From Candidatus Thiothrix putei (GTDB taxonomy: Bacteria; Pseudomonadota; Gammaproteobacteria; Thiotrichales; Thiotrichaceae): a DNA stretch of 64,000 nt. The stretch lies in NCBI GenBank assembly GCA_029972225.1, contig CP124756.1, positions 3,144,001-3,208,000 of the forward strand, read 5' to 3'. The notes under the pieces were generated by a model. It was not told the origin of the DNA and ran no database searches. It saw only the letters and a program-made list of their open reading frames with translations. Below, one piece after another: positions 36,863 to 46,302 of the stretch; position 1 is the stretch's first letter, and each line of letters starts with the position of its first letter. Made by a program: the position numbers and the translations under genes.

Positions 36863-37978
36863 TTAACCTCTGGTTTTGGGGCTGATAATCATACGCCAAT
36901 CTTGCCCGACTGCGCGAATATCACGAATTTCCAGCGGAATGCGTTCACGCATTTGGGTAAGATGCGGTAAGTTAAACAAAGCACGGGCGTCAGACCCCAT
37001 CAAATGCGGCGCAAGGTAGATCACCAGCTCGTCAGCAAAGCCTTGTTCCACTAATGCACCGCTGAGGGTTGCTCCGGCTTCAACATGAACTTCGGTAATG
37101 CCATCGTCTACCAAAGCAGTCATGACATTGGCAAGCACGAGTTTATCGCCGGAAAATCGGCGGATTTTAACACCTGCCGCTTCCAATTGGGTAATTTTCG
37201 CAAGGTTGTCGCTACAGGTGTAAATGAGAATGTCGCCTGACAATTTGAGCATGGCAGCATTCAAGGGAAACTGTAAACCAGAGTCCAATACTACCCTAAC
37301 GGGTTGACGTACTTCACCACGAATACCCAGCGCGTCTGCCGTTAAGCGCACATTGAGGGAGGGATCATCCGCCAACACCGTACCAATACCGGTCAGAATT
37401 GCGCCAGCTTGCGCTCGCAGAAACTGCACATCACGCCGCGCTGCCTCACCCGTGATCCAGACACTTTCACCCGATGCCATCGCGGTACGTCCATCCAAAC
37501 TCATGGCCATTTTAATGCGAATGTAGGGGCGGTTGCGTTCCATACGCGAGATAAAACCGGGGTTAAGAGCGCGGGCATCGCTTTCTAACAAACCGGATGC
37601 GGTGACAATGCCCGCTTGTTGCAAAATCCGTAAACCGTTGCCTGCCACCAGTGGATTAGGGTCAACCATGGCAACCATAACGCGGGCAACACCTGCTTGC
37701 ACCAACGCATTTGCACACGGCGGGGTACGCCCGTAATGCGAGCAAGGCTCTAGGGTAACGTAGACATCTGCACCATGTGCTGATTCACCCGCCATGTGCA
37801 GGGCATGGACTTCTGCATGAGGTTCACCAGCACGTTCATGCCAACCTTCACCAACGATTTGACCGTTACGCACAATCACACAACCGACACGCGGATTAGG
37901 CTGAGTGCTATACAAGCCACGTCGCGCCAGTTGCAGCGCCCGTGCCATGTAGCGGTGGTCTTTTGGGGTAAAACTCAT
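36863..37978 (-). CDS. ribD: Bifunctional riboflavin deaminase-reductase
   Basis: Carries out the second and third steps after GTP ring opening. The N-terminal deaminase domain (residues 1-145) has HAEVHAL and [16 protein letters not shown] zinc motifs. The C-terminal reductase (about 150-370) has [27 protein letters not shown] and the [15 protein letters not shown] signature. The length of 371 is typical. Its start codon overlaps the nrdR stop by 4 bp, so translation is coupled. Confidence 0.97.
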   Translation of the reverse strand: MSFTPKDHRYMARALQLARRGLYSTQPNPRVGCVIVRNGQIVGEGWHERAGEPHAEVHALHMAGESAHGADVYVTLEPCSHYGRTPPCANALVQAGVARVMVAMVDPNPLVAGNGLRILQQAGIVTASGLLESDARALNPGFISRMERNRPYIRIKMAMSLDGRTAMASGESVWITGEAARRDVQFLRAQAGAILTGIGTVLADDPSLNVRLTADALGIRGEVRQPVRVVLDSGLQFPLNAAMLKLSGDILIYTCSDNLAKITQLEAAGVKIRRFSGDKLVLANVMTALVDDGITEVHVEAGATLSGALVEQGFADELVIYLAPHLMGSDARALFNLPHLTQMRERIPLEIRDIRAVGQDWRMIISPKTRG

Positions 37979-38484
37979 GCCTTGGGGGGGACGGGCAGTA
38001 AGTTAATCTGGCGGTTGCGTTGCTCTGGCGTGGGGTCACTTTCCAAATGCTCAATCATGCTACGAAATTCCTCAATCGCATCAAAACGGCGATACACCGA
38101 TGCAAAGCGAATGTAGGCAACTTCATCCAATTGACGCAATTCATCCATGACCAATTCACCGATCATGGATGAGGGTACTTCACGCTCCCCGCTAATGAGA
38201 ATGCGTTTGCGGATGTGACTTAACGCGGCCTCAATACGATCAATCGACACCGGGCGCTTTTCCAATGCCCGCATAATGCCACCACGCAGCTTGTCATCAT
38301 CAAAGGGTTCACGCGCTGCATTGGATTTAATCACACGCGGCAACGTCAATTCTGCCACTTCATACGTCGTAAAGCGCTCATCACAAGCCGAGCAGCGCCG
38401 CCGACGCCGCACTTGGTCGCCTTCGTTCGCCAAACGCGAGTCAATGACCCGCGTATCATCAGCACCGCAAAAAGGGCATCGCAT
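37975..38484 (-). CDS. nrdR: Ribonucleotide reductase repressor NrdR
   Basis: A 169-residue ATP-cone repressor. The zinc ribbon [15 protein letters not shown]...[12 protein letters not shown] occupies the first 45 residues; the ATP-cone ([20 protein letters not shown], split) follows. It senses ATP/dATP and binds NrdR boxes at nrd promoters. The glyA-nrdR-ribD order is common in gammaproteobacteria. The gap to glyA is 6 bp. Confidence 0.97.
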   Translation of the reverse strand: MRCPFCGADDTRVIDSRLANEGDQVRRRRRCSACDERFTTYEVAELTLPRVIKSNAAREPFDDDKLRGGIMRALEKRPVSIDRIEAALSHIRKRILISGEREVPSSMIGELVMDELRQLDEVAYIRFASVYRRFDAIEEFRSMIEHLESDPTPEQRNRQINLLPVPPKA

Positions 38485-38490
38485 CAGCAG

Positions 38491-39768
38491 TTACGCCGGA
38501 TGATCGCCAAATGTACCGGAACGGTAAACGGGGAAACGTTCACAAATATCAAGCACCTGCCCTTTTACCCGATTGATAGTGGCGACATCTTCAACATTAG
38601 CTAACACATCCGCAATCCAGTTAGCCAATTGGGTACATTCAGCTTCTTTGAAACCACGGGTGGTAATAGCGGGTGTACCGATACGAATCCCACTGGTGAC
38701 GAACGGTGATTGAGGGTCATTGGGTACGGAGTTTTTATTAACCGTGATGTTCGCAGCACCCAGCGCTGCATCTGCTGCTTTACCGGTAATACCTTTGTCG
38801 ATTAAATCAATCAACATCAAGTGATTGTCTGTGCCACCCGACACAATTTTATAACCACGCCCCATTAAGGTTTCTGCCATGATTTTGGCGTTCTTGGCCA
38901 CTTGCTGTTGATAAATCGTGAATTCAGGCTCCAGCGCTTCCTTGAAAGCCACTGCTTTTGCCGCAATGACGTGCATCAAAGGGCCACCTTGAATACCTGG
39001 GAAAACCAATGAGTTGAATTTCTTTTCCAGATCAGGGTTGGCTTTGGCGAGAATAATACCCCCACGCGGGCCACGCAAAGTTTTGTGCGTGGTGGAGGTT
39101 GTTACGTCAGCAATTTGCACCGGGTTGGGGTAAACACCCGCAGCGACCAAACCCGCCACGTGCGCCATATCAACCATCAAGTATGCGCCAACTTTGTCAG
39201 CGATTGCGCGGAATTTGCCCCAGTCAATCACACGGGAATAAGCCGAAAAGCCAGCCACAATCATTTTGGGCTTGTGTTCCAATGCCAGACGCTCAACTTC
39301 GGCATAATCAATGTAGCCGTCATCGGTAATACCGTACTGGACTGCATTGTAGATTTTACCGGAGAAGTTAACTTTTGCACCGTGGGTCAAGTGACCACCG
39401 TGTGCCAAACTCATGCCTAATACCGTATCACCGGGGTTTAACAGTGCCATGTAAACCGCAGAATTGGCTTGCGATCCGGAATGCGGCTGCACATTAGCAT
39501 AATCAGCACCAAACAATTGCTTCACACGATCAATAGCCAATTGTTCCGCTTTATCAACGTATTCGCAACCACCGTAGTAACGCTTGGCAGGATAACCTTC
39601 TGCATATTTGTTAGTGAGCACCGAACCCTGCGCTTCCATGACGCGCGGACTGGCGTAGTTTTCAGAGGCAATCAGCTCGATGTGCTCTTCCTGACGGCGC
39701 ACTTCGGACTGCATAGCACTCCACAATTCATCATCGTAACCTGCGATTGTCATCTGGCTGGAAAACAT
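38491..39768 (-). CDS. glyA: Serine hydroxymethyltransferase
   Basis: A PLP enzyme interconverting serine and glycine with tetrahydrofolate, the main one-carbon source. The start is set at ATG 39768 with AGGAG 8 nt upstream, giving 425 residues; the upstream in-frame leader is not conserved. Motifs: [21 protein letters not shown] (split), [30 protein letters not shown]-like, [13 protein letters not shown] with the PLP Lys, and TPAITTRGF. It is the first gene of the glyA-nrdR-ribDEBH-nusB run. Confidence 0.97.
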   Translation of the reverse strand: MFSSQMTIAGYDDELWSAMQSEVRRQEEHIELIASENYASPRVMEAQGSVLTNKYAEGYPAKRYYGGCEYVDKAEQLAIDRVKQLFGADYANVQPHSGSQANSAVYMALLNPGDTVLGMSLAHGGHLTHGAKVNFSGKIYNAVQYGITDDGYIDYAEVERLALEHKPKMIVAGFSAYSRVIDWGKFRAIADKVGAYLMVDMAHVAGLVAAGVYPNPVQIADVTTSTTHKTLRGPRGGIILAKANPDLEKKFNSLVFPGIQGGPLMHVIAAKAVAFKEALEPEFTIYQQQVAKNAKIMAETLMGRGYKIVSGGTDNHLMLIDLIDKGITGKAADAALGAANITVNKNSVPNDPQSPFVTSGIRIGTPAITTRGFKEAECTQLANWIADVLANVEDVATINRVKGQVLDICERFPVYRSGTFGDHPA

Positions 39769-39886
39769 GCCGCTTTTCTCCTGCACGTTGAAAGCTAAAA
39801 AAGCGTTATAGCATACCACTGTTTTCAGGCTCAACCTATGCTGTTTTGTAAACTGACATGCCTCTCAAACCAAAATTATCGACGGT

Positions 39887-40489
39887 TTAGTACATGCTAA
39901 CCGGTGGTTTAGCTTCCGGTGGTGTTTCATCTTTTGGAGTTTCTGCATCTGGCCCATCAAACTTTTTGCCAAAAATCACGGAAGGCTCGCCACTACGATT
40001 ATAAAAATGCAGGGTATTGCCAATCGTTTCCACACTACCAGCACGCTGGAGTGTGCGCAGATAAGCCCCCTCCCAATCACCAACATTGATGGTTTGCTTA
40101 CCTGCCTCAGGGCGCACAATCGGGCAACCGTTCCGCCCTTTATCAATGCTTGTGATCATAAAACCGGTATGCCCAACCTGTTTAAAATTAGCGTTGTAAT
40201 CATTACATCCAGCAGAACCCGATAACGCCACCTCACCTACTTTCATACTGATATTCAATTCATTAGGTACTGTGTTGCCATACACCGATAGCAAACGCCA
40301 TTCTGTATTCAGTAGCGACGGCCCGCCACTATTCAATGGACAAGCACCTGCTGGCAATGGCGTGACAGAAGTATCAGGGGGGGTAGTCGTATCTGCATGA
40401 ACGCAAACACTACCTAATACTAAAGGAAGCAGCAGCAAAACGCGGCGAACCTGAACAAAAAGACAAGACTGGGCAGCATTCATTTTCAT
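39887..40489 (-). CDS. Exported META-domain (HslJ-like) protein
   Basis: A 200-residue protein with an N-terminal signal (RRVLLLLPLVLGSVCVHA). A META domain at about 58-168 (LNTEWRLLSVYG, LSGSAGCNDYNANF, WEGAYLRTLQRAGSVETIGNTL in parts) is followed by a Pro/Glu-rich tail. META/HslJ proteins are small periplasmic or outer-membrane proteins connected with stress or motility; precise function is unknown. It stands alone between glyA and ampD. Confidence 0.85.
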   Translation of the reverse strand: MKMNAAQSCLFVQVRRVLLLLPLVLGSVCVHADTTTPPDTSVTPLPAGACPLNSGGPSLLNTEWRLLSVYGNTVPNELNISMKVGEVALSGSAGCNDYNANFKQVGHTGFMITSIDKGRNGCPIVRPEAGKQTINVGDWEGAYLRTLQRAGSVETIGNTLHFYNRSGEPSVIFGKKFDGPDAETPKDETPPEAKPPVSMY

Positions 40490-40612
40490 AAGTTTCCCTC
40501 AATCATTGGTGATGGTTATGTGGGGTGAATGATACGTCACATGTATATGACACCCTACTAAGTATAGGAACAATGCTAACCTTTCACCACATTGAATATT
40601 TTCTACCCCCTA

Positions 40613-40632
40613 GTGTTGTATTTATACAACAC
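40613..40632. terminator. Hairpin downstream of ampD
   Basis: The perfect 8-bp stem GTGTTGTA-TTTA-TACAACAC lies 5 bp past the ampD stop. No strong T tract follows on the minus strand, so termination is plausible but weak. Confidence 0.45.
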
Positions 40633-40636
40633 CTTA

Positions 40637-41209
40637 TTAGCAAGCAACGGCTGGCAATGCCACTCCCAAACGCTCACTCAAACGTTTCCAATCAAAAAAT
40701 GGTCCTGGATCCGTTTTACGTTCCGGTGCAATATGTTCATGCCCCGTAATATCGGTCAAGTTCAACGTTGGATAAGCATCCACCAAAACGGGGAGAAATG
40801 TTTCAAGCTGAACATATTGCGCCTCCGTAAATGGTTCAAAATCTGAGCCTTCGATTTCGATCCCCACCGAAAAGTCATTGCAGCGCTCCCTGCCTTTGTA
40901 GCTAGAAATACCAGCATGAAAAGCACGCTTATGGAAAGGTACATACTGGACAAGCTCGCCATTTCGCCGAATCAGCAAATGGCTTGCCACCCGCAAATGG
41001 CAAATATCCGCAAAAAAAGGGTGAGCGGTAGGGTCAAGCTGATTGGTAAACAAATGGTCGATCCACGGCCCGCCGAATTCGTAGGGTGGCAGACTAATGT
41101 TATGCAAGACGATTAATTCAGGGATGCAACCTTGCGGGCGTTCGTCATAGTTAGGGGATGGACATTGGCGTGCATCGTCCAATAAGCCAGTTTCTCGGTC
41201 TATATTCAA
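40637..41209 (-). CDS. ampD: 1,6-anhydro-N-acetylmuramyl-L-alanine amidase
   Basis: A cytoplasmic zinc amidase of peptidoglycan recycling (amidase_2 fold) that removes peptides from anhydromuropeptides. The 190 residues have LIVLHNISLPPYEFGG, ASHLLIRRNGELVQYV, AFHAGISSYKGRERCND, SVGIEIEGSD and TGHEHIAPERKTDPGPFFDW, which supply the zinc His residues and catalytic Glu. The gene overlaps the thioredoxin-like gene by 4 bp. Confidence 0.95.
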   Translation of the reverse strand: MNIDRETGLLDDARQCPSPNYDERPQGCIPELIVLHNISLPPYEFGGPWIDHLFTNQLDPTAHPFFADICHLRVASHLLIRRNGELVQYVPFHKRAFHAGISSYKGRERCNDFSVGIEIEGSDFEPFTEAQYVQLETFLPVLVDAYPTLNLTDITGHEHIAPERKTDPGPFFDWKRLSERLGVALPAVAC

Positions 41210-41559
41210 GGTTCATCCTCGGCTGGCTGTGATAGAGCAGTTTGAATCGCTGTGTGAATACGGGCAGGCAACGGCTCACAATGCAATTCGCAGTGGTAAC
41301 GCCCATCAACGTACAAAAAAATAGCGGGCAAATGGAAAATATCGAACGCATTCACCAACCCACCGTTGTGAACAGCATCCACTTCAAATAGCGGCAAGGG
41401 TGGGTATTCGTGCAAGTAGCGTCCCAAGGCCAAATTGAGATTGCGACACGCGCCGCAGTTGGGTGCTGTGAAAAATACCAGTGCAGCGCCGGGGGTTTCC
41501 GCCAGCACATGGTGAAAGTTCAGATCAGTCAGGCTTACAATGTTTTTCATGCCGCGCAT
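41206..41559 (-). CDS. Thioredoxin-like protein
   Basis: A 117-residue thioredoxin fold with the redox motif CGAC (FFTAPNCGACRNL) and the cis-Pro context FHLPAIFLYVDG. There is no signal peptide, so it is cytoplasmic. It differs from canonical WCGPC thioredoxins, so a specialised thiol role is inferred. Translation of ampD is coupled by a 4-bp overlap. ATG codons at 41559 and 41550 are both possible starts. Confidence 0.85.
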   Translation of the reverse strand: MRGMKNIVSLTDLNFHHVLAETPGAALVFFTAPNCGACRNLNLALGRYLHEYPPLPLFEVDAVHNGGLVNAFDIFHLPAIFLYVDGRYHCELHCEPLPARIHTAIQTALSQPAEDEP

Positions 41560-41668
41560 TATACATCCACTCGCGGGTAGAAACCGACAGCGTGTACAGC
41601 CTCTAGCCGAAATTTGCTATAATCCCAAATCTTTCTCACCGATTGGCTAACCCGCATATTCCGACCCT

Positions 41669-43669
41669 ATGAACGGACTCAACCCCCAACAACAAGCCGC
41701 CGTCACCCACCTCGGCTCTCCCCTCCTAGTCCTCGCAGGCGCTGGCAGTGGCAAAACCCGCGTCATTACCCAGAAAATCGCCTGGATGATCCGTAAAGGC
41801 GTGCATTCTGCCGACCAAATCGCGGCAATCACCTTCACCAACAAAGCCGCCCGCGAAATGCGCGAACGTGCCACCCAACTCCTGACCAAAGAAGAAGCCA
41901 AGGGACTCACCGTTTCCACCTTCCACACCCTTGGTTTAAACATTATCAAGCGTGAAGCCAAACGCCTCGGTTACAAGAAAAATTTCAGCATCCTCGACGC
42001 GCAAGACAGCGAAGCCATCCTCAAAGAACTCGCCCACAAAGAGGACGTAGAGGAAGCCGACAACCTGCGTTGGATTATTTCGCGCTGGAAAAACGATTTC
42101 ATCTCCGTCGAGCAAGCCGCATTACTGGCAAATACTACCGATGAGAAACTCGCCGCGATTTTATACGAAAAATACCAGCGACAGATCAAAGCCTACAACG
42201 CCGTCGATTTCGACGACCTCATCGTGTTGCCCGTACAACTTTTCGAGCAACACCCTGACGCACTGCAATACTGGCAAAACAAATTACGCTACCTGCTAGT
42301 GGACGAATACCAAGACACCAACGCCTGCCAATACCGCCTGATCCGCTTGCTGGCAGGCATTCGCGGCGCACTCACCGCCGTGGGTGACGATGACCAATCC
42401 ATCTACGCATGGCGCGGCGCACGCCCCGAAAACATTGCGCAATTGCAGCAAGACTACCCCATGCTCAAGGTCGTCAAGCTGGAGCAAAACTACCGCTCCA
42501 CCAGCCGCATTTTACAAAGTGCCAATAAACTCATTGGCAATAACCCACATTTATTCGAGAAAAATCTGTGGAGTACCCTCGGCGAAGGCGACCCAATCCG
42601 CATCATGCCCTGCCGTACCCCCGAACACGAAGTTGAAAAAGTTGTCAGCGAAATCCTCAAAGCCCGCTTCCGCGACCGTGCTGATTTCAAGGATTTCGCT
42701 ATCCTCTACCGTGGCAATCACCAAAGCCGCTTGTTTGAAAAGGCTCTGCGCGAAAATAATATCGCCTACAAAATCAGCGGCGGCACCTCGTTTTTCTCGC
42801 GAGCCGAAGTCAAAGACATCCTCGCCTACTTGCGCCTGATCGCCAACCCGGATGACGATGCCGCCTTCTTACGCATTATCAACACCCCCAAACGCGAAAT
42901 CGGCACATCCACACTGGAAAAACTCGGCGAATACGCTCACGAACGCAAAACCAGCCTACTCACTGCCGCGCAAGAACTCGGCTTTGCCCAGCGCGTGTCC
43001 GCCAAAGCCACCCAACGTATCGAAACCTTCTGCTTCTGGCTACACGAAGTCACCCGCGCCGCTGAAAACGCCGACCCCACCAGCATTGTCAAACAAGTCA
43101 TCAACGACATCAGCTACGAAGACTGGCTCAAGAACACCTGCAATACCCCCAAACAAGCCGAATCGCGCATGAAAAATGTCTGGGAAATCGTCGAATGGAT
43201 ACGCAAACTCCACGATGATGGCGCTGGCAAAGAAACCCTGAGCGACATCATTGCGCACATGAGCTTAGTCGACATGCTGGAGCGTAATAGCGAAGAAAAA
43301 GAACAGGATGCCGTCGCCCTCATGACCTTACATGCTGCTAAAGGACTCGAATTTCCCAATGTGTTTTTGGTCGGTGTTGAAGAGGAACTTCTGCCCCACG
43401 CCAATAGTGTCGACGAACACAGCATCCAAGAAGAACGCCGTCTTGCCTACGTCGGTATTACCCGCGCTCAGAAAAACCTCACCATCAGCTACGCCAAAAC
43501 CCGTTCGCGCTACGGTGAAGCCTCCACGGTCGAACCCAGTCGCTTCCTTGAAGAATTACCGCCAGAACATCTGGAATGGGAAGACAAAAAAGCCGCGATC
43601 ACACCAGAGGAGCGTCAAGAGACTGCACGGGCGTACATTTCTAACTTACAGGCATTGCTGGGGGATTGA
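41669..43669 (+). CDS. rep: ATP-dependent DNA helicase Rep
   Basis: A 666-residue superfamily 1A 3'-5' helicase that clears proteins from DNA and aids fork progression. Motifs: LNPQQQAAV (Q motif), AGAGSGKTRV (Walker A), ITFTNKAAREMRER, VDEYQDTN (Walker B), VGDDDQSIYAWRGA, EQNYRST, LMTLHAAKGLEFPNVF and YVGITRAQ. Length and the N-terminal MNGLNPQQQ fit Rep better than UvrD. It is a monocistronic plus-strand gene among minus-strand genes. Confidence 0.95.
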   Translation: MNGLNPQQQAAVTHLGSPLLVLAGAGSGKTRVITQKIAWMIRKGVHSADQIAAITFTNKAAREMRERATQLLTKEEAKGLTVSTFHTLGLNIIKREAKRLGYKKNFSILDAQDSEAILKELAHKEDVEEADNLRWIISRWKNDFISVEQAALLANTTDEKLAAILYEKYQRQIKAYNAVDFDDLIVLPVQLFEQHPDALQYWQNKLRYLLVDEYQDTNACQYRLIRLLAGIRGALTAVGDDDQSIYAWRGARPENIAQLQQDYPMLKVVKLEQNYRSTSRILQSANKLIGNNPHLFEKNLWSTLGEGDPIRIMPCRTPEHEVEKVVSEILKARFRDRADFKDFAILYRGNHQSRLFEKALRENNIAYKISGGTSFFSRAEVKDILAYLRLIANPDDDAAFLRIINTPKREIGTSTLEKLGEYAHERKTSLLTAAQELGFAQRVSAKATQRIETFCFWLHEVTRAAENADPTSIVKQVINDISYEDWLKNTCNTPKQAESRMKNVWEIVEWIRKLHDDGAGKETLSDIIAHMSLVDMLERNSEEKEQDAVALMTLHAAKGLEFPNVFLVGVEEELLPHANSVDEHSIQEERRLAYVGITRAQKNLTISYAKTRSRYGEASTVEPSRFLEELPPEHLEWEDKKAAITPEERQETARAYISNLQALLGD

Positions 43670-43673
43670 TTGG

Positions 43674-44516
43674 CTAATTGGCTGGGGCGCGTTGGATCGC
43701 GCCCCACTCCACCCATTTTTCAATCACTTTTTTACCTTTGAAACGCACCAAAAACCATTCCGAACCATCGTCATTTTCACGGTAATCCAACAGCGTAACG
43801 GTATCGCCTTTGATCAAATACTGTTTGGTTTTGCTGGCAGTATTGGGCTTGCTATACAGCACGGCTTTAGCAACAGTGATCTTGCGGGTAGCCGCAACAC
43901 TTTTATCATCAACGTCAGAGGCATCTTGTGTGTCCGCCACGACTTTCTTAATAAGCTTGCCTACCGAATTATAGATTTTGACGAAAAATAAATCGCCTTC
44001 TGTCCCCACCATCGTGCCTTCCGACCACACATAGGGCTTGCCTTTATTGAAACGGTAATCCGTGCTGTACCAACGCGGCCCCGAACGTTGTGCCGTGCTG
44101 AGAGTTTTGGTTTCAGGGGTCAAGGTAGGGTTGCTGATGGTTTCTTGGTATTCCTGAAACTTACCCGTTGCTTTATTCCAAAGATACAGGCGGTAAAATA
44201 GGTTTACGCCACCGTAGCCAACACCATCCAGTATGGCAACATCGCCCAGCCCATCAAAGTTAAAGTCGGCTTGTAATACTAAACCATCAATCGTTTGACT
44301 GCCTTCTGGTACATCGGGCATTTCCCCCAATGCTTGGGATTTACCACTGGGCAGTTTGGCACTAATGGTATTGCCTTGCTGAGAAATCACCACTTCTGAC
44401 TTAGCGGTGGGCGAGAACGTGACAGGTAATGTGGCGTAGCCTTGGGGTGTCGTGAAGGCTACAGCATTCAGGCTCACCCCCAATAAGACTAACCCAAGGT
44501 TGATAGGCATCTGCAT
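43674..44516 (-). CDS. Exported protein with SH3-like C terminus
   Basis: A 280-residue protein with signal peptide NLGLVLLGVSLNAVA. The middle (DFNFDGLGDVAIL...GVNLFYRLYLWN) resembles XAC2610/FG-GAP-type folds with an Asp-rich loop. The C terminus (about 205-275: VAKAVLYSKPN, YLIKGDTVTLLDYRE, WFLVRFKGKK) looks like a bacterial SH3-like domain that may bind cell wall. Function is not known. It ends 5 bp from the convergent rep stop. Confidence 0.75.
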   Translation of the reverse strand: MQMPINLGLVLLGVSLNAVAFTTPQGYATLPVTFSPTAKSEVVISQQGNTISAKLPSGKSQALGEMPDVPEGSQTIDGLVLQADFNFDGLGDVAILDGVGYGGVNLFYRLYLWNKATGKFQEYQETISNPTLTPETKTLSTAQRSGPRWYSTDYRFNKGKPYVWSEGTMVGTEGDLFFVKIYNSVGKLIKKVVADTQDASDVDDKSVAATRKITVAKAVLYSKPNTASKTKQYLIKGDTVTLLDYRENDDGSEWFLVRFKGKKVIEKWVEWGAIQRAPAN

Positions 44517-44610
44517 ACTTGCACCTCATGACATTATATGACTGGATATATGACTGGATAGAACTCGACCTGCCTGCCTGTTTAGACCCCAAACATTCAC
44601 TTCGTTCAGA

Positions 44611-46302
44611 TTAATCTGGGTATAATACTGCAAGTGCTGATTCTTTGGCGTGTACCGTTGGCGATGACTGGAAATCTTGCAGTGCCTGCCACAAACCAGC
44701 ACCTTTCCAACCACCACTACTGCGCCCGTATAACACCGCATTCAGCGCATCAATCTCAGCCTGTAAACGCGGGGATGCCTGCGCACGCAATGTCGTCAGC
44801 ACGGCGGGGCGGATATTCAAACCCACATCAATCCATTGCAACAAAGCTGCGTGAGTCGCTTGCGGTTGATTGTGTTGACACGCCTGTTCCAAACGTTTCC
44901 ACACTGCCTTAACGTCTGGTTTATTGGAAACCTGCCCCCCCCCGCTACGGAAAGACCACCAGCGCCACCCTAACCAAGCAAGAGATACCATACTCCACAC
45001 CAACAATAACGCTGCTGCGAACCGACGCCATGAAAACCATGACGCCTCAGTTATCACCTTATCCGACACCAGGGCGGGGTTAGATGGAGAAGGCGTGATG
45101 GCCTGAGGCTGACTAGGTGTAGGTATTGCGCCTGCGGGGGCAGCCTGACCACCTGTCACCACCATTTTCACTGGCTCAACCCGTGCGGTTTCCTGCTGGC
45201 TCGTACTGGTATTCCACCAATCCACTGCCACACCCGGAAACGCATACTCGCCATTGTAAGGTGCAACGACCACCCATTTTTCCTGACGCACCCCAACGAC
45301 ACCATTTTTGCCAGCATCATTACGTAATTCTGGCTGGTCGGTATAGGCTTTGATGCCGTTAGGCACGGCTATTTCCAACTTAGGTAACTGCTCGGCAGCC
45401 AAACCATCTGCAACAATCGCCAAGGTCAGCGTCACAGGTTCACCGGCTTTCAGTTTGTCTGCCGGGATTTGCCAGTGAGCATTCAACGTGAGGCTATTCG
45501 CGGGCAACCATTGCTTGCCGGTGTAATTCGCAGGTTGTTCCTGAATGTGAAGCGTCAATGGTTCAGAAAAACGGCGAATGCGCTTGCCACTCAGACCAAA
45601 TGGATCAAAATTGCTACTCGCAGCGCCCGGTTCGGCAAGCACGCCTTCAAAGGTAGTACGCCCCAGCGTCAAGCTGCCACTTTGCTGCGGGATCAACGCA
45701 TAACGGCGTTCAATCACTTGATAGTTACGCCCGTTACGCAGCATCGTGGTATTGCGTGTATTACCAACTTGCTGGATGTTACCTTTACCACTGTCAATCG
45801 GTGGATGACTCAAACTGGCCTGTGACTCCAGTGGTGTGATGTGAAACATGCGTTGGGTAATGATGGTTTGCTGTTGCACAAACGGCTGTTGCGGCTCGGC
45901 GGTGAGTTCAATGAAAATATCGGGTGTACCGCCAGCAGCAGGCTGAGGTTGTTCCGTGACTTGCAAATCCAGTGCCTGGCTTTGATCACTCCCAAATGCA
46001 ATGGCAGGAATCGGCAATGTCCCTGTTTTACGCGGGTATAAACGCAATTCCCATTGCGTATTGACCGTGCTAACACCATTAATGACCGTGAAACTGTTGC
46101 TTTGCGAACGCCCGCGTATCTCAAAATCCTGTTGCAAGGGGGAAAAATCGGGTTCGCCTGAGACCATACCGTCCACCGTGAACGTGAGGACGACTGGATC
46201 ACCTAAAGCCACAGGGTTACGATCAAGCTGAGCAATAATAGTAGCAGCATTGATACTCAGTGACAGACACCACAACATCGCAAACAATAACCACCTTACC
46301 AT
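44611..46302 (-). CDS. batD: BatD-family membrane protein
   Basis: A 563-residue membrane-anchored protein. The signal peptide (WLLFAMLWCLSLSINA) is followed by Ig-like beta domains typical of BatD (LDRNPVALGDPVVLTFTV, QSNSFTVINGVST, WELRLYPRKTG), a single transmembrane helix near 430-450 (AALLLVWSMVSLAWLGW) and a cytoplasmic tail. Bat proteins are associated with aerotolerance and envelope stress; the mechanism is uncertain. It is the last gene of the moxR-bat operon and overlaps the batB/C gene by 7 bp. Confidence 0.9.
   Translation of the reverse strand: MVRWLLFAMLWCLSLSINAATIIAQLDRNPVALGDPVVLTFTVDGMVSGEPDFSPLQQDFEIRGRSQSNSFTVINGVSTVNTQWELRLYPRKTGTLPIPAIAFGSDQSQALDLQVTEQPQPAAGGTPDIFIELTAEPQQPFVQQQTIITQRMFHITPLESQASLSHPPIDSGKGNIQQVGNTRNTTMLRNGRNYQVIERRYALIPQQSGSLTLGRTTFEGVLAEPGAASSNFDPFGLSGKRIRRFSEPLTLHIQEQPANYTGKQWLPANSLTLNAHWQIPADKLKAGEPVTLTLAIVADGLAAEQLPKLEIAVPNGIKAYTDQPELRNDAGKNGVVGVRQEKWVVVAPYNGEYAFPGVAVDWWNTSTSQQETARVEPVKMVVTGGQAAPAGAIPTPSQPQAITPSPSNPALVSDKVITEASWFSWRRFAAALLLVWSMVSLAWLGWRWWSFRSGGGQVSNKPDVKAVWKRLEQACQHNQPQATHAALLQWIDVGLNIRPAVLTTLRAQASPRLQAEIDALNAVLYGRSSGGWKGAGLWQALQDFQSSPTVHAKESALAVLYPD

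Noticed and set aside
34980-39768. FMN riboswitch for the rib genes
   Set aside because: The genes are packed in an operon behind glyA, with gaps of at most about 45 bp; no RFN-type leader fits.
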